Part shown: positions 5,177 through 11,885 of the stretch, piece after piece
Position numbering within the stretch: position 1 is the first letter of the stretch
How the letters are laid out: each line of letters starts with the position of its first letter
Assembly: GCA_903951185.1 (NCBI GenBank)
Contig: CAJBBC010000022.1
Coordinates: 1 to 11,885, forward strand
Reading direction: 5' to 3'
DNA length: 11,885 nucleotides
DNA from: an uncultured Actinomycetes bacterium
Lineage (GTDB): Bacteria > Actinomycetota > Actinomycetes > S36-B12 > UBA5976
The notes under the pieces: model-generated
Seen by the model: only the letters and a program-made list of their open reading frames with translations
Databases searched by the model: none
Told to the model about the DNA's origin: nothing
Program-made: the position numbers and the translations under genes

Positions 5177-7876
5177 ATGACCCAGTACGTATACGACTTT
5201 TCCGAAGGCGATAAAGATCAGAAAGATTTGCTTGGCGGTAAAGGTGCGAACTTAGCCGAGATGACGAGACTGGGTTTGCCGGTACCTCCAGGTTTTACAA
5301 TCACTACGCAAGCCTGCCGAGAATATTTAGCTGCAGGTAGTGAGCCAGGCCAACTACGCGTACAAGTCACGATGGCTCTGCGTCGACTTGAAGATGAATT
5401 AGATAAAAGACTTGGCGATGTGGATGATCCCCTATTAGTTAGTGTGCGATCCGGTGCAAAATTTTCCATGCCTGGAATGATGGAAACTGTTTTAAATGTT
5501 GGGCTTAATGATTCTTCCGTTAATGGACTGGCTAAAGCCAGTAATAACGAACGGTTTGCTTGGGACTCTTATCGCCGATTAATTCAAATGTTTGGTAAGA
5601 CAGTTCTTGATATTGAAGGTGAGATTTTTGCCAAAGCGTTAGCTGATGCTAAAACAAAAGCTGGCGTTACTTCGGATGTGGACTTAAGTACTGAAGACTT
5701 GCGAGCTCTAGTTGATGTTTTCAAGCAAATAATCAGGGAACACAGTGGCCGAGAATTTCCACAAGATCCAAGAGAGCAACTCGACTTGGCCGTGCGAGCA
5801 GTATTTGATTCTTGGAATACACCTCGGGCTCACCTATACCGTCGTCGTGAACGTATTTCACATGATCTCGGCACTGCCGTGAATATCTGCACAATGGTTT
5901 TTGGAAACTTAGGTGAAACTTCAGGCACTGGCGTCTCTTTCACTAGAGATCCCGCTTCAGGCAAAACTGGTGCTTATGGCGATTACTTATCAAACGCTCA
6001 AGGTGAAGATGTAGTTGCCGGAATTCGAAATACTTTCAGTTTGGATGAACTTGAGCGACTTGATCCAAATTCATTTCACGATCTGATGGGAATAATGCGT
6101 AAATTAGAAACGCATTATCGAGATCTTTGTGATATCGAATTTACTGTCGAGCGCGGCAAATTATGGATGCTCCAAACTCGAGTTGGAAAACGAACAGCCG
6201 CAGCAGCATTTAGAATTGCAACCCAACTAGTTGATGAACATTTGATCACAATGGATGAAGCACTGACTCGGGTGAATGGCAATCAGCTTGCACAACTAAT
6301 GTTCCCGCAGTTTGATGTGGTAAATCGGATTAGCGCGATTGCTACCGGAATGGCTGCTTCACCAGGTGCGGCAGTAGGTCGTGCAGTTTTTGATTCAGAA
6401 ACTGCAATCGAATGGGCTGGTCGCGGAGAGCGCGTCGTGCTGATTAGACGCGAGACAAATCCGGATGATTTAGGCGGCATGATTGCAGCCAATGGAATTT
6501 TGACTTCGCGTGGCGGTAAAACCTCACATGCTGCCGTTGTTGCTCGTGGGATGGGTAAAACCTGTGTTTGCGGCGCTGACGAAGTCGATGTGAATGTAGC
6601 GGAAAAGCGTGCGCGAGTTGGTGAAATTGAAATCAAAGAGGGTGACATGATTTCGATTGATGGATCGACGGGTCAAGTATTTATTGGTGAGTTGTCTGTG
6701 GTGCCATCACCTGTTTCAAATTATCTTGAAAATGGCCTAGAGGCTGCTTTAGCGACTTCAGATTCCGAAACTGCTGAACTGATTAAAGCTGTGGAGCGAA
6801 TTTTGAAACATGCTGATTCAGTTCGTAGATTACGCGTTCGGACTAATGCTGATACAGCTGAAGACTCAAAATGGGCACGAAAATTAGGTGCTGAAGGTAT
6901 TGGCCTTTGTCGTACTGAACATATGTTTTTAGGTGATCGTCGCGTTTTAATCGAACGAGTAATTCTGGCTGACCAGGATGACGAAAGAAATAGTGCACTA
7001 GAGGCGCTACTGCCTTTGCAGCAAAAAGATTTTGAAGAAATCTTGGATGCGATGAACGATTTGCCAGTAACAATTCGTCTTCTTGATCCACCACTACATG
7101 AATTCTTGCCAGACCGAGCAGATCTAATGGTGGAAGTGGCAGTGGCAAAAGAGCGTGGACAAAATGTTGCTCACCAGGAACGTTTGCTAGCTGCCGTAGA
7201 GCGACTACACGAATCAAATCCAATGCTTGGGCTTCGTGGTGTTCGCCTCGGTATCGTCATTCCAGGATTATTTGTTTTGCAGGTCCGTGCTCTAGCTAAT
7301 GCTGCAATAGCCCGGATGCGCGCAGGCGGAAATCCTAAAGTTGAAATTATGATTCCACTTGTTGGGTCGGTAATGGAACTTCACTTAATTCGCGATGAAA
7401 TAGATCAGGTTATTCGAGAAATTTCAGAAAAAGAAAAGATCGCGTTGCCATTTGCGATCGGCACCATGATCGAATTACCTAGAGCTGCCCTAACTGCCCA
7501 GCGAATTGCTGAAGCAGCTGAGTTTTTCTCCTTTGGCACAAACGATTTAACACAAACAACCTGGGGTTTCAGTCGCGACGATGTTGAAGCTGGGTTCTTT
7601 GCAACTTACTTAGATAAAGGTATTTTCACCGTCTCGCCATTTGAATCTCTTGACGTCGATGGCGTTGGATCGTTAATCCGAATCGCTGTTGAAAAAGGTC
7701 GCGCTACTCGGCCGAATTTAAAGCTAGGTGTTTGTGGTGAACATGGTGGTGACCCAGAATCAATTAAGTTCTTCCACGAAGTTGGGTTAGATTACGTTTC
7801 TTGTTCACCGTTTAGAGTTCCAGTTGCTCGTTTGGAAGCCGGTCGGGTTAGCGTTTTGGAAAAAACTAACAACTAG
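5177..7876 (+). CDS. ppdK: Pyruvate, phosphate dikinase
   Basis: Reversibly converts pyruvate, ATP and Pi to PEP, AMP and PPi, at the pyruvate/PEP branch point. The 899 residues cover the full domain order. The N-terminal ATP-grasp domain has LLGGKGANLAEM, then FSMPGMMETVLNVGLND, FAWDSYRRLIQMFG and GVSFTRDP. The swivelling phosphohistidine domain has TSRGGKTSHAAVV with His451 as phosphate carrier and Thr449 as the residue modified by PPDK regulatory proteins where present. The C-terminal TIM-barrel PEP/pyruvate domain has GLCRTEHMF, FSFGTNDLTQTTWGFSRDD and GVCGEHGGDPESIKFF with catalytic Cys853. The loop reads GGKTSH rather than the GGMTSH of clostridial and plant enzymes. The start at 5177 matches the family (MTQYVYDFSEG), but its ribosome site is weak, with AGG about ten bases upstream. 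It is the only plus-strand gene here; it diverges from ilvB and its stop overlaps that of ilvD. Confidence 0.98.
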   Translation: MTQYVYDFSEGDKDQKDLLGGKGANLAEMTRLGLPVPPGFTITTQACREYLAAGSEPGQLRVQVTMALRRLEDELDKRLGDVDDPLLVSVRSGAKFSMPGMMETVLNVGLNDSSVNGLAKASNNERFAWDSYRRLIQMFGKTVLDIEGEIFAKALADAKTKAGVTSDVDLSTEDLRALVDVFKQIIREHSGREFPQDPREQLDLAVRAVFDSWNTPRAHLYRRRERISHDLGTAVNICTMVFGNLGETSGTGVSFTRDPASGKTGAYGDYLSNAQGEDVVAGIRNTFSLDELERLDPNSFHDLMGIMRKLETHYRDLCDIEFTVERGKLWMLQTRVGKRTAAAAFRIATQLVDEHLITMDEALTRVNGNQLAQLMFPQFDVVNRISAIATGMAASPGAAVGRAVFDSETAIEWAGRGERVVLIRRETNPDDLGGMIAANGILTSRGGKTSHAAVVARGMGKTCVCGADEVDVNVAEKRARVGEIEIKEGDMISIDGSTGQVFIGELSVVPSPVSNYLENGLEAALATSDSETAELIKAVERILKHADSVRRLRVRTNADTAEDSKWARKLGAEGIGLCRTEHMFLGDRRVLIERVILADQDDERNSALEALLPLQQKDFEEILDAMNDLPVTIRLLDPPLHEFLPDRADLMVEVAVAKERGQNVAHQERLLAAVERLHESNPMLGLRGVRLGIVIPGLFVLQVRALANAAIARMRAGGNPKVEIMIPLVGSVMELHLIRDEIDQVIREISEKEKIALPFAIGTMIELPRAALTAQRIAEAAEFFSFGTNDLTQTTWGFSRDDVEAGFFATYLDKGIFTVSPFESLDVDGVGSLIRIAVEKGRATRPNLKLGVCGEHGGDPESIKFFHEVGLDYVSCSPFRVPVARLEAGRVSVLEKTNN
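7873..7876. other. Shared palindromic stop: ppdK and ilvD overlap by CTAG
   Basis: The palindrome CTAG gives ppdK its TAG (7874-7876, plus strand) and ilvD its TAG (7875-7873, minus strand). The two genes overlap tail to tail by four bases, leaving no room for a terminator between the reading frames. Transcripts of each must end inside or antisense to the other gene. Confidence 0.95.
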
Positions 7877-9561
7877 TCACAAACAGCGCCTTTAGAGGCT
7901 GACCCAACTAACTGTGCATATTTATGTAAAACGCCGCGATCATATTTGTGTGGAATGACTTTCCATGATTTACGGCGCTCGGCAATTACTGTGTCTTCAA
8001 CTAATAACTCCAATTTTCCATTTGGAATATCAATTTTTACTCGATCACCAGTTGCCACGAATGCAATCGGCCCGCCGTCATATGCTTCAGGAGCGACGTG
8101 TCCGACACATAATCCTGTGGTACCGCCACTAAAGCGACCATCAGTAATTAGCAGTACGTCTTTGCCCAAACCTGCGCCTTTGATGGCAGCAGTTATCATT
8201 AACATTTCACGCATACCTGGACCACCTTTAGGTCCCTCGTACCGAATCACCACAACATCGCCAGCTTGGATTTCTCCGTTTTCTAGCGCATCCATCGCAG
8301 CACGTTCGCGTTCAAATACTTTTGCTGGACCCTCGAATACTTCCACTCCGATACCGGCAGTTTTACAAACTGCACCTTCGGGAGAAAGAGATCCTTCAAG
8401 TATTGTGATGCCGCCGACGCCACCAATCGGATTCGAAACAGCATGCAAAATAACACCATCAGGATCAGGTGATGGAATATCAGCTAAATTCTCTGCCACC
8501 GTTTTTCCAGTAACAGTTAAGCAATCACCGTGGATTAAACCGGCATCGTAAAGTGCACGCATTACTACAGGTACGCCGCCGACTTTATCGACATCACTCA
8601 TCACAAATCGACCAAAAGGTTTTACGTCAGCTAGCAGTGGGACTTTTGCACCAATTCGCTGGAAGTCAGCCAGAGTTAAATCAACATTGGCTTCATGGGC
8701 AATGGCTAGTAAGTGCAGAACGGCATTTGTTGATCCACCGAACGCCATCACAACTGCGATTGCATTTTCTAGTGACTTTTTAGTAATAATGTCGCGTGTA
8801 GTAATGCCTTGTCGGATTAATTCAACGACAGCTTCGCCGGATGCAATTGCATAATTATCACGACGACGATCTACTGCAGGTGGCGCAGCCGAGCCAGGTA
8901 AAGACATTCCCATAGCTTCAGCTGCCGAAGCCATTGTGTTCGCGGTGTACATACCGCCGCAAGCGCCTTCACCTGGACAAATTGCACGTTCAATTCGATC
9001 TACATCTTCTTCACTCATTAACCCTCGAGCACAAGCGCCGACGGCCTCAAATGCGTCAATAATTGTGACATCTCGATTACTGCCATCAGATAGGGTTACA
9101 TTCCCTGGCAAAATTGAGCCTGCGTAGACAAAAACTGCTGCAACATCCACTCGAGCTGCAGCCATCAACATACCCGGCAGTGATTTATCACAGCCAGCAA
9201 AATTAACCATTCCATCAAGTCGTTCAGCGTTCATTACAGTTTCAACTGAATCTGCAATCACTTCACGACTAACTAATGAGAAGTGCATACCTTCATGTCC
9301 CATGGAAATACCATCAGAAACTGAAATGGTGCCAAACTGCATCGGAAAACCGCCAGCTTTAAATACACCCTCTTTGGAAGCTTTAGCTAGCCGATCAAGA
9401 GATAAATTACATGGAGTTATTTCATTCCAAGATGACGCAATACCAATCTGGGGTTTAACCCAGTCATCATCACCCATGCCAACAGCACGTAACATTCCGC
9501 GAGCAGCAGTGCGCTCTAAACCATCAGTTACTTGTTTACTTCGGGGTTTCAGATCTGGCAT
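7873..9561 (-). CDS. ilvD: Dihydroxy-acid dehydratase
   Basis: An Fe-S, Mg2+-dependent dehydratase that makes the 2-oxo acids giving valine (and leucine) and isoleucine; it is the third common step after IlvC. The 562 residues are full length. Three conserved cysteines fit [2Fe-2S] ligands of the IlvD/Edd family: Cys51 (NEITPCNLSLD), Cys124 (FAGCDKSLPG) and Cys201 (GEGACGGMYTANTMAS). The lysine that is carbamylated in characterised homologues appears to be Lys126. The C-terminal half has KGGPGMREML and DGRFSGGTTGLCVGHVAPEA. The ATG at 9561 gives the usual MPDLKPRSKQVTDGLERTAARGM. A loose GGGCGG/GGTAG ribosome site lies about 10-15 bases upstream. It starts 26 bases after the 2-hydroxyacid dehydrogenase stop and is probably co-transcribed with it. 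It is separated from ilvBNC by ppdK and overlaps the ppdK stop. Confidence 0.98.
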   Translation of the reverse strand: MPDLKPRSKQVTDGLERTAARGMLRAVGMGDDDWVKPQIGIASSWNEITPCNLSLDRLAKASKEGVFKAGGFPMQFGTISVSDGISMGHEGMHFSLVSREVIADSVETVMNAERLDGMVNFAGCDKSLPGMLMAAARVDVAAVFVYAGSILPGNVTLSDGSNRDVTIIDAFEAVGACARGLMSEEDVDRIERAICPGEGACGGMYTANTMASAAEAMGMSLPGSAAPPAVDRRRDNYAIASGEAVVELIRQGITTRDIITKKSLENAIAVVMAFGGSTNAVLHLLAIAHEANVDLTLADFQRIGAKVPLLADVKPFGRFVMSDVDKVGGVPVVMRALYDAGLIHGDCLTVTGKTVAENLADIPSPDPDGVILHAVSNPIGGVGGITILEGSLSPEGAVCKTAGIGVEVFEGPAKVFERERAAMDALENGEIQAGDVVVIRYEGPKGGPGMREMLMITAAIKGAGLGKDVLLITDGRFSGGTTGLCVGHVAPEAYDGGPIAFVATGDRVKIDIPNGKLELLVEDTVIAERRKSWKVIPHKYDRGVLHKYAQLVGSASKGAVCD

Positions 9562-9587
9562 ATGCCAAATCTACCGCCCGATCGGAC

Positions 9588-10499
9588 TTAATTAATAATC
9601 ACGCAGTCAAGTGGCGCATTAGTTAACCATCGCTCGAGTTGGCCATGAATTCGGCGGCGAGCACGTTTTTCAAAAATATCCGTATCCCCACCTAAGTGTG
9701 GGGTGATTAAACAATTTGGCGCTTGCCACAGTGGATGCTCGGCGGGTAGCGGTTCTGGATCAGTCACATCTAGCGCTGCTCTAATTTTGCCAGCGTTTAG
9801 TGCTTCGACCAGAGCCATCGTATCTACTACCGGTCCCCTTGCCACATTTATTAACAATGCGCCCGGTTTCATTTTAGAAAGAAATTTCTGATCAACTAAA
9901 CCTTTAGTTTTATCATTCAGTGGAACAGCTAAGAATATTAAATCTGCGTCAGGGATTAAATTTGGTAACTCTTCAATAGCTTTCACATGGTCTCTGGCAT
10001 TTGTGGCCACTGGAATAACATCACATTCAAAAGGTATTAGTCGACGCTCAATTGCTTTGCCGACACCACCATAGCCAATTAATAAAACTTTTTTGTCTGC
10101 CAGTGAATGGCTGAAGTAGTGTCCCCAGAGTTTTTGTGTTTGTAAGTTAACTGATTCAGGGATATCACGTAACGCACAAAGTGCAAGAGTTAAGGCCATT
10201 TCAGAAGTGCTGTCGTCGTGCACTCCACCAGCGTTACATAATTTCACGCCAACCGGCATATGCGGATAAATATTATCGAAACCAGCGGTTAGCAATTGAA
10301 TTACTTCGACATTTTTCATGCGAGGAAGTGACTGTTGAATGGCTTTCGGACCTTGCATGTACGGAATCACAATGAACTGCGCGCTAGCAATTACTTCATC
10401 CGGTAGTTGTGGCAGATCGTCATTAAATGTGACTTCTACATCAGCTGGAAATTCAAACCCTTGAACAACCCATTCTGGAGCAATAATTCGACGTGTCAT
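9588..10499 (-). CDS. D-isomer-specific 2-hydroxyacid dehydrogenase family protein
   Basis: A 303-residue NAD(P)H-dependent oxidoreductase that should interconvert a 2-oxo acid and a D-2-hydroxy acid. The nucleotide-binding motif GYGGVG is at 142-147. The catalytic triad of the family is intact: Arg221 (NVARGPVVDT), Glu249 (DVTDPEPLP) and His268 (ITPHLGGDTD). HDDSTSEMALTLAL (94-107) is the usual hinge helix. The end of strand two reads VIPVATNARD without the usual acidic residue, which hints at NADP rather than NAD. There is no ACT or regulatory domain, so a canonical SerA is unlikely, although databases often label such proteins phosphoglycerate dehydrogenase. I use the ATG at 10499, four bases after the gatB stop; a GTG at 10517 would overlap gatB and has no better ribosome site. 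Its substrate is unknown. The adjacent ilvD makes branched 2-oxo acids, which are possible substrates. Confidence 0.9.
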   Translation of the reverse strand: MTRRIIAPEWVVQGFEFPADVEVTFNDDLPQLPDEVIASAQFIVIPYMQGPKAIQQSLPRMKNVEVIQLLTAGFDNIYPHMPVGVKLCNAGGVHDDSTSEMALTLALCALRDIPESVNLQTQKLWGHYFSHSLADKKVLLIGYGGVGKAIERRLIPFECDVIPVATNARDHVKAIEELPNLIPDADLIFLAVPLNDKTKGLVDQKFLSKMKPGALLINVARGPVVDTMALVEALNAGKIRAALDVTDPEPLPAEHPLWQAPNCLITPHLGGDTDIFEKRARRRIHGQLERWLTNAPLDCVIIN

Positions 10500-10503
10500 A
10501 GAA

Positions 10504-11885
10504 CTATTCTGAAACACCTAGGCGCTCGAAAAGTAATTCACGAACGCGGGCTGCATCTGCTTGGCCTCGAGTAGTTTTCATTACTGCACCTACGATCGAA
10601 CCGGCAGCCTGAAGTTTGCCCGATTTAATTTTTTCAGCAATTTCTGGGTCAGCCGCCAAAGCCGCATCAATAGCTTCAATCAGCGGACCATCATCAGATA
10701 CAACAGCTAGGCCGCGCTTGGCTACAACTTGGGCAACATCAGATTCGCCACTTAATAGTGCTTCGATAACTTGACGAGCTAGTTTGTCATTTAAGGCACC
10801 TGTTGAAATAAGTGTTTCAATATCAAGTAAATGCGCAGGTGTAATCGGAAGCGAATCTAATTCAACTCCGCGATCATTGGCAATTCTAGATAATTCACCA
10901 GTCCACCATTTCCGCGCTGCAACTTGATTAACGCCCGCATCAATAGCAGCCAAAATTAGCTCAACTGCGCCAGCGTTAATGACATTTTGCATTTCAAGTT
11001 CAGAAATACCCCATTGCTGAGTTAACCGAATACGTCGTAAAGCTGGATTTTCTGGCAGAGTTTTTCGTAACTCTTCAACCCATTCCCGCGATGGCGCAAT
11101 AGGTAATAAGTCAGGCTCAGGGAAATAACGGTAATCTTCAGCTTGCTCTTTAGATCTACCTGAAGTTGTTACTCCAGTATCTTCATGCCAATGGCGAGTT
11201 TCTTGCACAACTTTTTGCCCTGCAGTTAATCGAGCCGCTTGCCGCGTTACTTCGTAGCGAACTGAGCGTTCAACTGAGCGAAGTGAGTTTACGTTTTTAG
11301 TTTCTGAGCGAGTACCTAGTTCACTTTTTGGGTTGTCCCTTAGTGAAAGGTTTACGTCACAACGAAGCGATCCTTGCTCCATTTTTACATCAGAAACTTC
11401 AAGCGCGCGAAGTATGTCGCGAAGTGCACCTACATATGCTTTGGCGACTTCAGGTGCATATTTGCCAGTATTTTCAATTGGTCGGGTAACAATTTCAATT
11501 AATGGAATACCAGCTCGGTTGTAATCAACTAAGGAGTAATCCGCACCATGGATTCGTCCAGTCGCACCACCCATATGTGAATTCTTCCCAGTATCTTCTT
11601 CCATATGAGCTCGTTCAATTTCAACTCGAAAAGTTTTGCGGCCTTCATCGGTATCTACATCAACATCCAAATAGCCATCAAACGCAATCGGCTCATCATA
11701 TTGTGAAGTCTGAAAATTCTTTGGCATATCAGGATAGAAGTAATTTTTGCGAGCAAATCGACACCACTCAGCGATTTCACAATTAAGGGCTAGGCCAATT
11801 CGAATTGCTGATTCAACGCCGATTCTGTTTACGGCAGGCAGCGCGCCAGGTAGTCCTAAACAAACTGGACAAACTTGGGTATTTG
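10504..11885 (-). CDS. gatB: Asp-tRNA(Asn)/Glu-tRNA(Gln) amidotransferase subunit B, 5' truncated by the window
   Basis: The frame is open from the right edge to the TAG at 10504 and gives the last 459 residues; by family length roughly 40 N-terminal residues are missing. GatB is the tRNA-binding kinase/transamidase subunit of GatCAB, which amidates misacylated Glu-tRNA(Gln) or Asp-tRNA(Asn). Visible hallmarks in order are VCPVCLGLPGALPAVNR with the second Cys pair, RKNYFYPDMPKNFQ(I/T)SQYD, DYNRAGIPLIEIVT, MEQGSLRCDVNLSLR, TKNVNSLRSVERSVRYE and YRYFPEPDLLPI. The helical tail from about the last 150 residues (ending AAGSIVGAVMKTTRGQAD) is the YqeY-like tRNA-binding domain. The ATG at 11727 is internal (PDMPKNFQ), not the start. 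The 2-hydroxyacid dehydrogenase follows four bases downstream. gatC and gatA, often upstream, would lie outside the window. Confidence 0.97.
   Translation of the reverse strand, partial: NTQVCPVCLGLPGALPAVNRIGVESAIRIGLALNCEIAEWCRFARKNYFYPDMPKNFQTSQYDEPIAFDGYLDVDVDTDEGRKTFRVEIERAHMEEDTGKNSHMGGATGRIHGADYSLVDYNRAGIPLIEIVTRPIENTGKYAPEVAKAYVGALRDILRALEVSDVKMEQGSLRCDVNLSLRDNPKSELGTRSETKNVNSLRSVERSVRYEVTRQAARLTAGQKVVQETRHWHEDTGVTTSGRSKEQAEDYRYFPEPDLLPIAPSREWVEELRKTLPENPALRRIRLTQQWGISELEMQNVINAGAVELILAAIDAGVNQVAARKWWTGELSRIANDRGVELDSLPITPAHLLDIETLISTGALNDKLARQVIEALLSGESDVAQVVAKRGLAVVSDDGPLIEAIDAALAADPEIAEKIKSGKLQAAGSIVGAVMKTTRGQADAARVRELLFERLGVSE

Noticed and set aside
6283..6648. 121-codon minus-strand frame opposite ppdK
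   Set aside because: A shadow of the PpdK phosphohistidine region with low-complexity composition.
7946..8551. 201-codon plus-strand frame opposite ilvD
   Set aside because: It lies entirely antisense to the strongly conserved ilvD, has Ser/Pro/Thr-rich composition typical of reverse-strand shadow frames, and resembles no known family.
10500..10517. GTG start at 10517 for the 2-hydroxyacid dehydrogenase
   Set aside because: It overlaps gatB and lacks a spaced ribosome site; the ATG at 10499 gives a family-like start (MTRRIIAPEW).

Overview
The window looks like core-metabolism chromosome from a low-GC actinobacterium. The closest fit is a streamlined freshwater lineage of the acI/Nanopelagicales type. 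This is an inference from three things: actinobacterial-style protein sequences (IlvB, IlvC, the K-in-place-of-M variant of the PpdK phosphohistidine loop, and a NadR without a DNA-binding domain), base composition that looks to be in the low forties of percent GC by eye, and very short intergenic gaps. No tRNA, rRNA, CRISPR array, insertion sequence or phage gene was seen.

Layout from left to right. The minus strand carries the first 60 codons of a proline racemase/hydroxyproline dehydratase family gene (start at 180, running off the left edge). Upstream of it is nadR (NMN adenylyltransferase plus nicotinamide riboside kinase), then a strong intrinsic terminator (1323-1360) that ends the ilvB-ilvN-ilvC cluster, which is also on the minus strand. 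A 369-bp divergent intergenic region (4808-5176) separates ilvB from ppdK, the only plus-strand gene. ppdK runs convergently into ilvD, and the two genes share a palindromic CTAG as overlapping stop codons. Upstream of ilvD on the minus strand are a D-2-hydroxyacid dehydrogenase and then gatB, which is cut by the right edge and lacks its N-terminus.

How the genes work together. IlvB/IlvN (acetohydroxyacid synthase), IlvC (ketol-acid reductoisomerase) and IlvD (dihydroxyacid dehydratase) give the three shared steps of valine/isoleucine synthesis from pyruvate. PpdK interconverts pyruvate and PEP, so it lies at the branch point that supplies the pathway. NadR salvages nicotinamide riboside/NMN to NAD. 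GatB is a subunit of the tRNA-dependent amidotransferase. The 2-hydroxyacid dehydrogenase has no assignable substrate, but its position between gatB and ilvD suggests co-transcription.

I see no novel multi-gene system here. The points worth a second look are the shared ppdK/ilvD stop, the Walker A lysine replacement in NadR, the structured ilvB leader, the unassigned dehydrogenase beside ilvD, and start-site choices that differ from the longest open frames for ilvC, ilvN and the dehydrogenase.
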